Shown piece after piece: positions 52,849 to 61,219 of a stretch of DNA of 64,000 bases. Position numbers and translations under genes: made by a program. The DNA is taken from assembly GCF_002855575.1 (NCBI RefSeq), contig NZ_PKRQ01000005.1:62001-126000 (forward strand), read 5' to 3'. Under the pieces are notes generated by a model. The model was not told where the DNA came from. It did not search any database and saw nothing but the letters and a program-made list of their open reading frames with translations. The stretch comes from Tabrizicola sp. TH137 (GTDB lineage: Bacteria > Pseudomonadota > Alphaproteobacteria > Rhodobacterales > Rhodobacteraceae). Position 1 is the first letter of the stretch. Each line of letters begins with the position of its first letter.

Positions 52849-53607
52849 TTACGCCTTGGCGATCTTCGGCGGGGTGACGGCCTCGGCAAAGGCGGTGAGG
52901 ATCGGCTCTGCCCCGTGCTGTTCGGCAAGGCGCAGCAGGGCGAAGCGGATCTCCGCCATTTCGCGGTAATAGCGCAGGAAGGCCGCGTTCAGCGCCGCCC
53001 CCGCCACCGCGCCAAGGACGGGCACGGCCTGCGTGGCGAGCTTCTGCCCCATCGCCGTGGCAAGGCGCGGCGCGACCGCGCCGATCACCTGCGCCAGCGC
53101 CGGACCCGTCACCGTCAGCCGGGCCGACAGGAACGAGGTATTCACCCCGTCATCCATCGCCAAGGGGCTGCCCGCCGAAAAGACGCGCAGACATTCCGCC
53201 CGGATCGCGGGATCGTCGGGGTCATAGCCCGCCTCGCGCGCGGCGCGGCGGATCGCGTGCAGGATCACCGTGATCGTGACGGGCAGTTCGGCAACCGAGG
53301 TGGCAATCCCCCCCGCCCCGCCGATGGCCCCCGTCACCATGGCCGCCGCCAGCGGCCCCTGCCGCCCGAGATCGGGCGCCAGATCACCCTTCGCCGCCAG
53401 CCCATGCGCCGCCAGCAGCGCGCGTTCCGTCACCGCACCGATCTGCGCCTTCACGCCGTCGGGGATGGCGGCCATCTTCTCCTCCAGCCCGCCGCCGATG
53501 CGGTTCACCAGCGTCATGACAGGACCATTCGCCCGGCGATAGCGGCGGGCCAGCGCCTTGATCTCGGCGCTGCGGTCGGGGGCGGCGATGGCGGGCAGGG
53601 TTTCCAT
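52849..53607 (-). CDS. EcsC-family protein
   Basis: A 252-residue Ala-rich helical protein. AAMVTGAIGGAGGIATSVAELPVTITVILHAIRRAAREAGYDPDDP... and AVPVLGAVAGAALNAAFLRYYREMAE are the glycine-rich amphipathic segments of the EcsC family, peripheral membrane proteins of unclear function. The Bacillus name-giver sits with an ABC transporter; no such genes are here. Confidence 0.87.
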   Translation of the reverse strand: METLPAIAAPDRSAEIKALARRYRRANGPVMTLVNRIGGGLEEKMAAIPDGVKAQIGAVTERALLAAHGLAAKGDLAPDLGRQGPLAAAMVTGAIGGAGGIATSVAELPVTITVILHAIRRAAREAGYDPDDPAIRAECLRVFSAGSPLAMDDGVNTSFLSARLTVTGPALAQVIGAVAPRLATAMGQKLATQAVPVLGAVAGAALNAAFLRYYREMAEIRFALLRLAEQHGAEPILTAFAEAVTPPKIAKA

Positions 53608-53650
53608 GTCCCGAATGTGGGCACATCGCGGCCCGCCCGCAAGGGGCGGC

Positions 53651-54175
53651 TCAGGTCGCCTTGGTCACCGCGCCCGCCACGCCATCCCAGGCCCCGGCCT
53701 TCAGGGCCAGCCCCAGCACGCGGTCGGGGTTGGTGGGGGGCGGCATCTCCACCGCCATCAGCTTGCGGAAACCGAAGCGCGAATAATAGGGGGCATCCCC
53801 CACCAGCATCACCCGCTCCCAGCCCAGACGCCGCGCCTCGGCCAGGCTTTCGTTGATCAGAAGGCCCCCCAGCCCCTCGCCCTGCCGCGTCGGGTGCACC
53901 GCGACAGGCCCCAGAAGCAGCGTATCGCGCCCGCCCACCCGCACCGGCCAATAGCGGATCGCCGCGGCCAGCGTGCCGTCACCATCCCGCAGCGTCAGGC
54001 AGAGCGCCGCCACCGTCGGCACCCCGTCCCGCAACCGGTAGGAGGACAGCGCCGTGCGCCCCGGCGCGAAGCAGAGGTCGTAAAGCGCCTCCACCTCCCA
54101 CCAATCCTCTTCGGTTTCCTCGTCCAGACGGTACAAGCGGGCGGCCTCCGAATCCTCTGGAACCGCCCGTAACAT
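53651..54175 (-). CDS. GNAT-family N-acetyltransferase (YhbS-like)
   Basis: A 174-residue acetyltransferase. EALYDLCFAPGRTALSSYRLRDG, LLLGPVAVHPTRQGEGLGGLLINESLAEARRLG (acetyl-CoA loop QGEGLG) and VGDAPYYSRFGFRKL place it with the YhbS-like predicted acetyltransferases. Substrate unknown. It is divergent from the flavin reductase gene with 57 bases between. Confidence 0.9.
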   Translation of the reverse strand: MLRAVPEDSEAARLYRLDEETEEDWWEVEALYDLCFAPGRTALSSYRLRDGVPTVAALCLTLRDGDGTLAAAIRYWPVRVGGRDTLLLGPVAVHPTRQGEGLGGLLINESLAEARRLGWERVMLVGDAPYYSRFGFRKLMAVEMPPPTNPDRVLGLALKAGAWDGVAGAVTKAT

Positions 54176-54232
54176 GCGAATACGACAGGTTCAAATCGAC
54201 CAGCCGCCATCCCGGAAGGAAGCCGCGCCCCG

Positions 54233-54817
54233 ATGTTCTACCGCCCCGCCGATGGCCATGGCCTGCCGCATAATCCCTTCAACGCCATCGTCACGCCCCG
54301 GCCCATCGGCTGGATCGCGACGCGCGGGCCGCAGGGCGACAACCTCGCCCCCTATTCCTTCTTCAACGCCGCCGCCTACAGCCCGCCGCAGGTGACCTTC
54401 GCCTCGACCGGCCTGAAGGACAGCGTGACCAATATCCGCGCGACCGGGGTCTTTTCCGTCAACATCGTCGCGGCAGAGATGCTGCATCCGATGTCCGAAA
54501 CCTCCGCCGCCCTGCCGCCCGAGATCGACGAATTCGCCCATGCCGGGGTGGACAAGGCCGAATGCCGCGAAATCCCCTGCCCCCGGGTCGCAGAGGCCCC
54601 GGCCACGCTGGAATGCGCGCTGGTCGATATCCTCACCCTGCGCGGGCGGGACAATTTCCTCGTGATCGGCGAGGTGGTGGGCATCCATCTGCGCGACGAT
54701 TGCCTGACGGAGGGGCGGTTCGACGTGACGCGGTTCCGGCCGCTGGCCCGCATGGGCTATCGCGATTACAGCGTGGTGACGGAGGTGTTCGAGTTGCGGC
54801 GTCCCGGCGAAGGCTGA
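54233..54817 (+). CDS. Flavin reductase-like (DIM6/NTAB) domain protein
   Basis: A 194-residue FMN-binding split-barrel protein. NPFNAIVTPRPIGWIATRGPQGDNLAPYSFFNAAAYSPPQV... and SVNIVAAEMLHPMSETSAALPPEIDEFAHAG are the flavin-binding region of this family, which reduces FMN for monooxygenases or acts alone. Partner monooxygenase not seen nearby. It overlaps no neighbour. Confidence 0.9.
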   Translation: MFYRPADGHGLPHNPFNAIVTPRPIGWIATRGPQGDNLAPYSFFNAAAYSPPQVTFASTGLKDSVTNIRATGVFSVNIVAAEMLHPMSETSAALPPEIDEFAHAGVDKAECREIPCPRVAEAPATLECALVDILTLRGRDNFLVIGEVVGIHLRDDCLTEGRFDVTRFRPLARMGYRDYSVVTEVFELRRPGEG

Positions 54818-54862
54818 CCCGCCTCAGCCCGCCGTCGCGCCAGAGCCGCCATCCCCCCTATC

Positions 54863-54940
54863 CACTTTCTGTCGAAAAATATCCTCGGGGGGTGAGGAGC
54901 GAAGCGACGAGGGGGGCAGACAGCCCCCCTGCACCGGTGC
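54863..54940 (+). repeat. Composite hairpin element, copy 2 (diverged)
   Basis: A motif GTCGAAAAATATCCTCGGGG (54871-54890), resembling the inverted GAGTATTT motif, is followed by GGGGGGC-AGACA-GCCCCCC (54911-54929) and the palindrome GCACCGGTGC. It lies between the flavin reductase and mtnP genes. Confidence 0.6.
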
Positions 54941-54955
54941 CCATCCCGCGCCACG

Positions 54956-55011
54956 CCCGTCCCGACAGCCCCGTCCCGATACCCCCGTCCCGATGCCCCC
55001 TTCCCGCGCCC
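54956..55011 (+). repeat. 14-bp tandem repeat upstream of mtnP
   Basis: CCCGTCCCGACAGC, CCCGTCCCGATACC, CCCGTCCCGATGCC and a degenerate fourth unit (CCCTTCCCG...) run head to tail, ending 48 bases before the mtnP start. Confidence 0.85.
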
Positions 55012-55058
55012 TGCCCCGCCGCCTAATCTGCCCCCGGTCACAGAAGGCGGGACGACAG

Positions 55059-55931
55059 ATGAAAACGATGATCGGCGTGATCGGCGGCTCCGGGGTCTAT
55101 CAGATCGACGGGCTGGAAGGTGCAAGCTGGGTGAAGGTGAAAACCCCCTGGGGCAAACCCTCGGACGAGGTGCTGCTGGGCCGTCTGGACGGCATCCCCA
55201 TGGCCTTCCTGCCCCGGCACGGGCGCGGCCATGTCCATGCCCCTTCCGACATCCCCTTCCGCGCCAATATCGACGCGCTGAAACGGCTGGGCTGCACCGA
55301 TGTCGTGGCCGTCTCTGCCGTGGGCAGCCTGCGCGAGGATTTCCGCCCCGGCGATTTCGTCATCGTCGATCAGTATATCGACCGCACCTTCGCCCGCCCG
55401 AAATCCTTCTTCGGGGCGGGCTGCGTGGCGCATGTGGGCTTTGCCCATCCCACCTGCCCGCGCCTGTCCGCCGCCTGCGCAGAGGCCGCGCGGGGCGCCG
55501 GCGTCACGGTGCATGAGGGGGCAACCTATGTCGCGATGGAGGGTCCGCAATTCTCCACCCTCGCCGAATCGCGGCTCTACCGGTCCTGGGGCGCGGATGT
55601 GATCGGCATGACCGGGATGCCCGAGGCAAAACTCGCCCGCGAGGCCGAGCTTTGCTATGCCTCCGTCGCCATGGTGACGGATTACGACTGCTGGCATCCG
55701 GGCCATGACGCGGTGGATGTGGCCGCCGTGATCGCCACGCTGACGGCCAACGCGGGCCATGCGCGGGCGCTGGTGGCGGGTCTGCCCGCGCGGCTCGGCC
55801 CCGACCGCGCGCCCTGCCCGCATGGCTGCGACCGCGCCCTCGACATGGCCTTGATGACCGCGCCCGACAAGCGCGACCCCGATCTTCTGGCACGGCTCGA
55901 TGCCGTGGCGGGCCGGGTGCTGGGGGCCTGA
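55059..55931 (+). CDS. mtnP: S-methyl-5'-thioadenosine phosphorylase
   Basis: A 290-residue purine-nucleoside-phosphorylase-fold enzyme splitting methylthioadenosine into adenine and methylthioribose 1-phosphate. GVIGGSGVYQ at the N-terminus, FLPRHGRGHVHAPSDIPFRAN, VSAVGSLREDFRPGDFV, MEGPQFSTLAESRLYRSWGADVIGMT and VTDYDCWHP are diagnostic. ATG 55059 is preferred to an upstream frame start at 54993, which lies in the tandem repeats. Released adenine can be recycled by Apt, 1.2 kb on. Confidence 0.95.
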   Translation: MKTMIGVIGGSGVYQIDGLEGASWVKVKTPWGKPSDEVLLGRLDGIPMAFLPRHGRGHVHAPSDIPFRANIDALKRLGCTDVVAVSAVGSLREDFRPGDFVIVDQYIDRTFARPKSFFGAGCVAHVGFAHPTCPRLSAACAEAARGAGVTVHEGATYVAMEGPQFSTLAESRLYRSWGADVIGMTGMPEAKLAREAELCYASVAMVTDYDCWHPGHDAVDVAAVIATLTANAGHARALVAGLPARLGPDRAPCPHGCDRALDMALMTAPDKRDPDLLARLDAVAGRVLGA

Positions 55932-55934
55932 GGC

Positions 55935-55975
55935 GCACGCGGCATTTACCCCGCGTAAAGCATCCTGCCGCGTGC
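55935..55975 (+). terminator. Long interrupted stem-loop after mtnP
   Basis: GCACGCGGCA (55935-55944) pairs with TGCCGCGTGC (55966-55975), and inner arms TTTAC/GTAAA (945-949, 955-959) extend it around CCCGC with a GCATCC bulge. It starts four bases after the stop and probably stabilises or ends the transcript. Confidence 0.55.
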
Positions 55976-56027
55976 TACTCTCCTCCCGGGGGCGTGTTCT
56001 GCCCCCTTTCACCAGTGGAGCCTTGTC

Positions 56028-56858
56028 ATGCTCACCTCCCATATCCGCCTGCTGCAATCCCGCCTTGCCGCCCTCGGTCACTATGCCGGGTCCATCGACG
56101 GCCTGCGCGGCCCTGCCACGGATGCCGCCATCCGGAAGGCGCTGCCCGGCTTCGGCGCCCCGCTGCCCGGCGACTGGACAAGCTGGACGGCGAAGCGGCA
56201 GGCGGTCGCCTGTCTTCAGCTTCTGGCGCGCGACGCCGGCCTCGACCCCGGCCCGATCGACGGCTGGTGGGGGCCACAGACCGATTACGCTGCGAATGCC
56301 CTCCTGCATCTTGCCGCCACCGGGCAGAAGCCCGACTGGCGCGACATCGCCCCCGGCCGCGCCAACCCGAATGGCTGGCCCGGCGAAAGCGGCGTGACGG
56401 CTTTCTACGGCCCGCATGGCACGCCCGAAGGACACCGCCCCCCGCTCGTCAAGGTCCCCTCGCCCTGGACCTTCCGCATCGCCTGGAACCTTGCCCAGAC
56501 GCGCAGCTTTCTCTGGGCCCATGAAAAGACCGCCGACTCCGTCGCCCGCATCCTGTCGCGCATCCACCTGCATTATGGCGAAAGCCGCCTGCGCGAATTG
56601 CGGCTCGACATCTTTTCGGGCGATTACGATCCCCGCCTGATGCGCGGCAGCACGACCAGATGGTCGATGCATGCCTGGGGCATCGCCTATGATTTCGACG
56701 ACACCCAGAACCGCCTGCACTGGGGGGCAGACCGGGCGCGGCTGGCGCGGCCCGAATACCGCCCCTTCTGGGACATCTGGGAAGCCGAAGGCTGGGTCTC
56801 GCTCGGTCGCAGCCGCAACTATGACTGGATGCATGTCCAGGCGGCCCGGCTGGACTGA
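56028..56858 (+). CDS. Peptidoglycan-binding M15-family peptidase (D-Ala-D-Ala carboxypeptidase-like)
   Basis: A 276-residue protein: an N-terminal peptidoglycan-binding part (HIRLLQSRLAALGHYAGSIDGLRGPATDAAIRKAL and a second copy near DAGLDPGPIDGWWGPQTDYAANALL) and a C-terminal M15 zinc peptidase (TTRWSMHAWGIAYDFDDTQN, then YDWMHVQ, giving SxHxxGxAxD and the second His). No signal peptide is evident, as in phage endolysins, so it may be a lysis-type or gene-transfer-agent-related enzyme. No phage genes flank it. Confidence 0.87.
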   Translation: MLTSHIRLLQSRLAALGHYAGSIDGLRGPATDAAIRKALPGFGAPLPGDWTSWTAKRQAVACLQLLARDAGLDPGPIDGWWGPQTDYAANALLHLAATGQKPDWRDIAPGRANPNGWPGESGVTAFYGPHGTPEGHRPPLVKVPSPWTFRIAWNLAQTRSFLWAHEKTADSVARILSRIHLHYGESRLRELRLDIFSGDYDPRLMRGSTTRWSMHAWGIAYDFDDTQNRLHWGADRARLARPEYRPFWDIWEAEGWVSLGRSRNYDWMHVQAARLD

Positions 56859-56884
56859 TCCATCCCGGGAACAGACCGCCGCAT

Positions 56885-56999
56885 GGGCTTCATCTTGGCC
56901 CAAATACTCACAGCCCCCCTCTCCCCCCGCCCTGCCGCCGGGCCTTGGGGCGCCGACAGCCGGGGGGCAGACGGACCGCAGGTCCGACGCTGCCCCCCC
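56885..56999 (+). repeat. Composite hairpin element, copy 3
   Basis: GGGCTTCATCTTGGCCCAAA then TACTC (56885-56909) is the reverse complement of the GAGTATTT..GGCCAAGATGAAG motif at 41433. It is followed at 56962-56998 by GGGGGGCA pairing with TGCCCCCC, with an inner CGGACC-GCA-GGTCCG hairpin. Confidence 0.7.
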
Positions 57000-57089
57000 C
57001 GCGACGCAGATGCCCCAGGATGCCCCCCGTCGCCCCTCGACGCCCCCGCAACCTCCCGCTAAACCAAGGGGAAAAGCAAAGGGGGCGTC

Positions 57090-57623
57090 ATGGCCAAGAG
57101 CGTCAAGGACTACATCCGCACCATCGTGGACTTCCCGCATGAAGGCATCCTCTTCCGCGATGTGACCACCCTCTTCGCCGATCCGCGCGGGTTCCGGATG
57201 TGCGTGGACCAGTTGCTCGCCCCCTATGCCGGGATGCGGATCGACAAGGTCGCGGGGCTGGAGGCGCGGGGCTTCATCCTCGGCGGTGCCGTGGCGCATC
57301 AACTTTCCACCGGCTTCATCCCGATCCGCAAGAAGGGCAAGCTGCCGGGGGCGACCATCGCCGAAAGCTACACGCTCGAATATGGCGAGGCGACGGTCGA
57401 GGTGCATGACGACGCCATCCAGCCCGGCGAGAAGGTGCTCTTGGTCGATGACCTGCTCGCCACCGGCGGCACCGCCGAGGCGGGCATCCGGCTGATCGAA
57501 CGGCTGGGCGCGCAGGTGATCGGCTGCGCCTTCGTGGTGGACCTGCCCGATCTGGGCGGGCGCCGGAAACTGGAATCGCTGGGGATGGAGGTCCATGCCC
57601 TCTGCGCCTTCGAAGGGCTCTGA
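57090..57623 (+). CDS. apt: Adenine phosphoribosyltransferase
   Basis: A 177-residue type I phosphoribosyltransferase making AMP from adenine and [24 protein letters not shown] opens the protein, [14 protein letters not shown] follows, and the PRPP loop [14 protein letters not shown] is perfect. AGGGGG precedes the ATG. With MtnP it closes the adenine branch of methylthioadenosine salvage. Confidence 0.97.
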   Translation: MAKSVKDYIRTIVDFPHEGILFRDVTTLFADPRGFRMCVDQLLAPYAGMRIDKVAGLEARGFILGGAVAHQLSTGFIPIRKKGKLPGATIAESYTLEYGEATVEVHDDAIQPGEKVLLVDDLLATGGTAEAGIRLIERLGAQVIGCAFVVDLPDLGGRRKLESLGMEVHALCAFEGL

Positions 57624-57646
57624 CCGCGGCGCGCGGATCGCCCGCG

Positions 57647-57662
57647 CTAACCCTTCCTTAAC
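57647..57662 (+). promoter_or_regulatory. CtrA-like half-matched site before the putative sRNA
   Basis: CTAA-CCCTTCC-TTAAC fits the CtrA consensus TTAA-N7-TTAAC with one mismatch in the first half. It lies about 30 bases before the structured region at 57676. Weak evidence by itself. Confidence 0.3.
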
Positions 57663-57675
57663 CCCTGCCGCGCTA

Positions 57676-57766
57676 AGGTGAGTCGTGTCGGGGCTACCCA
57701 CCCCGGCGCTGCTTGCAGGGACCACAACCCCACCCCCCGCCGGTTCAGCCCGGCGGGGTTTTCTCT
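57676..57766 (+). ncRNA. Candidate structured small RNA or long apt 3' end
   Basis: This gap between apt and chrA contains two hairpins: CGGGG/CCCCG (57689-57693, 57701-57705) and a strong terminator. Between them runs GCGCTGCTTGCAGGGACCAC. The spacing, about 90 bases of structure ending in a perfect intrinsic terminator and starting more than 50 bases after apt, fits an independent sRNA, but a long apt trailer is equally possible. No Rfam family is recognised. Confidence 0.35.
57735..57762 (+). terminator. Strong intrinsic terminator
   Basis: CCCCGCCGG (57735-57743) pairs with CCGGCGGGG (57750-57758) around TTCAGC and is followed directly by TTTT: a textbook Rho-independent terminator for apt or the candidate sRNA. 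Confidence 0.88.
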
Positions 57767-57832
57767 ACAGGCCCGTCCCTCCCCCGGCGCATCGTCATTG
57801 TCCCGTCATGCAGGGCGGGCTATGTCGCCCCC

Positions 57833-59104
57833 ATGACTTCCTATAGCGACCTCATCCGCAGCTTCGGCAAGATCGGCCTTCTGTCCTTCGGCGGCCCGGC
57901 CGCGCAGATCGCGCTGATGCACCGGGTTCTCGTGGAAGACCGGAAATGGCTGACCGAGAAGGATTATCTCTCGGCCCTCTCCTTCTGCATGCTCCTGCCG
58001 GGGCCCGAGGCGATGCAGCTTGCCACCTGGTCGGGCTGGCGGCTGAAAGGCACGCTGGGCGGGCTGATCGCGGGGCTGCTCTTCGTGCTGCCGGGGGCAG
58101 CCGTGGTGCTGGCGCTGGCCATGATCTATGCCGCCTACGGGAACGTGCCGCTGGTGCAGGGGCTTTTCGCCGGGGTGCAGGCCGCCGTGGCCGTCATCGT
58201 GATCGAGGCGCTGCTGCGCGTGGGCAAGCGGGCGCTGAAGGGCCGCGCGGCGCTGGTGCTGGCCATCCTCGCCTTCCTTGCCCTCTTCCTCTTTGCCGCG
58301 CCCTTCCCGCTGGTGATCCTTGCCGCAGGGCTCTGGGGCTATGCCTCGGCCCGCGGCACGCCCGGCCCGATGCCCGAGGCGGGGCCCTCGCTGGCCCGCA
58401 GTTTCGGCACGGTCGCCCTCTGGTCCGCGATCTGGCTGGCCCCCCTCGCCCTGCTCTGGGTCGTCGAAGGCGGCATCCTGACGGAAATCGGCGCCTTCTT
58501 CGCCAAGCTCGCCATCCTCACCTTCGGCGGGGCCTATGCGGTTCTGGCCTGGATGGCGCAGGCCGTGGTGGAAGAGAAGGGCTGGCTTACCCTGACGCAG
58601 ATGATGGACGGGCTGGGGCTGGCGGAAACCACGCCCGGCCCGCTGATCCTCGTCACCGAATTCGTGGGCTATATGGCCGCCCATCGCGAAGGCGGCTGGA
58701 GGCTGGGCATCGCAGGGGCGGCGGTCACGCTCTGGGTGACCTTCGTGCCGTCCTTCCTGATGATCTTCGCAGGCGCCCCGTGGATCGCCCGGATCACCGC
58801 CGATCCGCGCCTTGCCGGCGCGCTGGCCGCCATCATGGCCGCCGTGGTGGGGGTGATCGCCAATCTCGCCCTCTGGTTCGCCGCCCATGTCTTCTTCGCC
58901 CGCATCGGCCGCGCCGCCTTTGGCCCCTTCGACATGATCACCCCCGACATGGCCAGCTTCCGCCCCGGCCTGGCCGCGCTGGCGCTGATCGCGGGCTGGC
59001 TGCTGCTTCGCCGCCATATGCCCCTGCCCCTCGTGCTGGCCCTCGCCGCGCTGGGCGGGCTCGGGCTGACGGCGGCCGGGCTGTCGCATCCCCTCCTTCC
59101 CTGA
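57833..59104 (+). CDS. chrA: Chromate efflux transporter ChrA
   Basis: A 423-residue inner-membrane protein of two homologous halves, as in long-chain CHR transporters. The first half opens FGKIGLLSFGGPAAQIALMHR with MLLPGPEAMQLATW; the second repeats the pattern as FFAKLAILTFGGAYAVLAWMAQ and LAETTPGPLILVTEFVGY. It exports chromate, possibly sulfate-linked. ATG 57833 begins the family-typical MTSYSDLIRSFGKIG; the frame upstream lies in the sRNA/terminator region. Confidence 0.93.
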   Translation: MTSYSDLIRSFGKIGLLSFGGPAAQIALMHRVLVEDRKWLTEKDYLSALSFCMLLPGPEAMQLATWSGWRLKGTLGGLIAGLLFVLPGAAVVLALAMIYAAYGNVPLVQGLFAGVQAAVAVIVIEALLRVGKRALKGRAALVLAILAFLALFLFAAPFPLVILAAGLWGYASARGTPGPMPEAGPSLARSFGTVALWSAIWLAPLALLWVVEGGILTEIGAFFAKLAILTFGGAYAVLAWMAQAVVEEKGWLTLTQMMDGLGLAETTPGPLILVTEFVGYMAAHREGGWRLGIAGAAVTLWVTFVPSFLMIFAGAPWIARITADPRLAGALAAIMAAVVGVIANLALWFAAHVFFARIGRAAFGPFDMITPDMASFRPGLAALALIAGWLLLRRHMPLPLVLALAALGGLGLTAAGLSHPLLP

Positions 59105-59200
59105 CCGCAGGACTGGCGAAAGCGACAACTTCCCGAACCGCCCCCTTTCCTTCCCACCCGAATTCCCCTTAATTGGCATGAGCAGCGGAAAGGACAGCGC

Positions 59201-59662
59201 ATGGCCCGATCCATCGACTACGGCAACCTGATGCACCGGGCGATGCGCGGCCTGATCCAGACTGTCCTGCGCGACGTGGCCCGCGACGGGCTGCCGGGCG
59301 CGCATCACTTCTTCATCACCTTCGACACCACCCATCCCGGCGTCGCCATCGCCGATTGGCTGAAGGACCGCTACCCGTCCGAAATGACCGTCGTGCTGCA
59401 ACACTGGTACGAAAACCTGACGGTAACCGAGGACCATTTCACCGTGACGCTCAATTTCGGAAACCAGCCGGAACCGCTCGTCATCCCCTTCGATGCGGTG
59501 CGCACCTTCGTCGATCCTTCCGTGGAATTCGGCCTGCGCTTCGAGACGCATGACGACAGCGACGACGAAGAGGAGGACGATGGCGACGATGACGGCGACG
59601 ACGATCCGCCGCCCCATCAGGATGCCGAGATCGTCAGCCTCGACAAGTTCCGCAAGCAGTGA
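59201..59662 (+). CDS. sspB: ClpXP adaptor protein SspB
   Basis: A 153-residue adaptor that hands ssrA-tagged and other proteins to ClpXP. The core (DYGNLMHRAMRGLIQTVLRDV, HHFFITFDTTHPGVAIADWLKDRYPSEMTVVLQHWYENL...) is the alphaproteobacterial SspB fold. A very acidic linker of Asp and Glu (about residues 120-140) joins it to the ClpX-binding tail AEIVSLDKFRKQ. Two AT-rich palindromes follow the gene. Confidence 0.95.
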   Translation: MARSIDYGNLMHRAMRGLIQTVLRDVARDGLPGAHHFFITFDTTHPGVAIADWLKDRYPSEMTVVLQHWYENLTVTEDHFTVTLNFGNQPEPLVIPFDAVRTFVDPSVEFGLRFETHDDSDDEEEDDGDDDGDDDPPPHQDAEIVSLDKFRKQ

Positions 59663-59672
59663 TGCCCCGCAG

Positions 59673-59740
59673 GGGCCGAAAAATCTTCGTCCGAAGATTT
59701 TTCGAAAGCGAAGAATTTTCGGACGAAAATTCTTCGGCCC
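59673..59740. terminator. Two inverted 26-base palindromes between sspB and fumC
   Basis: CGAAAAATCTTCG-TC-CGAAGATTTTTCG (59677-59704) and CGAAGAATTTTCG-GA-CGAAAATTCTTCG (59709-59736) are each perfect 13-bp stems. The two halves are also near-reverse complements of each other, so the whole 68 bases can fold as one long hairpin. Probably a strong terminator. Confidence 0.8.
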
Positions 59741-59821
59741 TCACGGTATGCGACGGTATGCCAATTGATTTCGCGCGCGCCCCCGGCTAAGGCGGGCAGA
59801 GCGAAAACAGGAGGCTTGCCC

Positions 59822-61216
59822 ATGTCCGCCACCCGCACAGAGACCGACAGCTTTGGCCCGCTCGAGGTTCCCGCCGACAAGTACTGGGGCGCGCAGACCC
59901 AGCGGTCGATCATCAATTTCCCCATCGGCTGGGAACGCCAGCCCGTCGCCATCATCCGCGCGCTGGGGGTCATCAAGAAGGCCTGCGCGCTGGTCAATAT
60001 CGACCAGGGCGATATCGCGCCCGAACTGGGGAACGCCATCGCCGCGGCGGCGCAGGAGGTGATCGACGGCAAGTTCGACGACAACTTCCCCCTTGTCGTC
60101 TGGCAGACAGGATCGGGCACCCAGTCCAACATGAACGCCAATGAGGTGATCTCGAACCGCGCGATCGAAATGCTCGGCGGTGTGATGGGGTCGAAGAAGC
60201 CGGTCCATCCGAATGATCACGTGAACATGGGGCAATCCTCCAACGACACTTTCCCCACCGCCATGCATGTGGCCATCGGCATGATGGCCCGCGACGTGCT
60301 GCTGCCGGGGCTGGAAAAGCTGTCGGCGGCGCTCTGGGCGAAGTCCAACGAATTCAAGGACATCATCAAGATCGGCCGCACCCATACGCAGGATGCCACG
60401 CCCCTGACCCTGGGCCAGGAATTCAGCGGCTATGCGACGCAGGTGGACAAGGGCATCGCGCGGGTGAAGGCCTGCCTGCCCGACATCTATGAACTGGCCC
60501 AGGGCGGCACTGCCGTCGGCACGGGGCTCAACACCCGTGTCGGCTGGGATACCCGTGTTGCGGCAAGGATCGCCGAGATCACCGGCCTGCCCTTCGTCAC
60601 CGCGCCGAACAAGTTCGAGGCGCTGGCCGCCCATGACGCGATGGTGATGTTTTCGGGTGCCCTCAAGACCGTGGCGGCGGCGCTGTTCAAGATCGCCAAT
60701 GACCTGCGGCTTTTGGGCTCCGGCCCCCGTTCCGGTCTGGGCGAGCTGATCCTGCCGGAGAATGAACCCGGATCGTCGATCATGCCGGGCAAGGTGAACC
60801 CGACCCAGGCCGAGGCGCTGACCATGGTCTGCGCCCATGTCATGGGCAATGACGCGGCGGTGGGCTTTGCCGGCAGCCAGGGGCATTTCGAGTTGAACGT
60901 CTATAACCCGATGATGTCCTACAACGTCCTGCAATCCATGCAGCTTCTGGGCGATGCGGCGGGGTCCTTCACCGACAATATGGTGGTGGGCACGCAGGCC
61001 AATGTGGCGCGGATCGACAAGCTGATGAAGGAATCGCTGATGCTGGTGACGGCGCTGGCGCCCACCATCGGCTATGACAACGCGACCAAGGTCGCCAAGA
61101 CCGCCCACAAGAACGGCACAACCCTGAAGGAAGAGGCGATTGCCCTCGGCTTCGTCGATGCCGAGACCTTCGACCGCGTGGTGCGGCCGGAGGACATGAT
61201 CGGGCCGAAAGGCTGA
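59822..61216 (+). CDS. fumC: Class II fumarate hydratase
   Basis: A 464-residue, iron-independent, homotetrameric fumarase converting fumarate to malate in the TCA cycle. [23 protein letters not shown] opens it, [15 protein letters not shown], the [18 protein letters not shown] region with catalytic His, [16 protein letters not shown] and the signature [15 protein letters not shown] are all present. ATG 59822 has AGGAGG nine bases upstream. Three small genes follow closely on the same strand. Confidence 0.97.
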   Translation: MSATRTETDSFGPLEVPADKYWGAQTQRSIINFPIGWERQPVAIIRALGVIKKACALVNIDQGDIAPELGNAIAAAAQEVIDGKFDDNFPLVVWQTGSGTQSNMNANEVISNRAIEMLGGVMGSKKPVHPNDHVNMGQSSNDTFPTAMHVAIGMMARDVLLPGLEKLSAALWAKSNEFKDIIKIGRTHTQDATPLTLGQEFSGYATQVDKGIARVKACLPDIYELAQGGTAVGTGLNTRVGWDTRVAARIAEITGLPFVTAPNKFEALAAHDAMVMFSGALKTVAAALFKIANDLRLLGSGPRSGLGELILPENEPGSSIMPGKVNPTQAEALTMVCAHVMGNDAAVGFAGSQGHFELNVYNPMMSYNVLQSMQLLGDAAGSFTDNMVVGTQANVARIDKLMKESLMLVTALAPTIGYDNATKVAKTAHKNGTTLKEEAIALGFVDAETFDRVVRPEDMIGPKG

Positions 61217-61219
61217 CCC

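Noticed and set aside
55038-57725. A second very long minus-strand open frame across mtnP, the M15 peptidase and apt
   Set aside because: All three plus-strand genes are unmistakable, and the antisense protein shows no domain or start signal.
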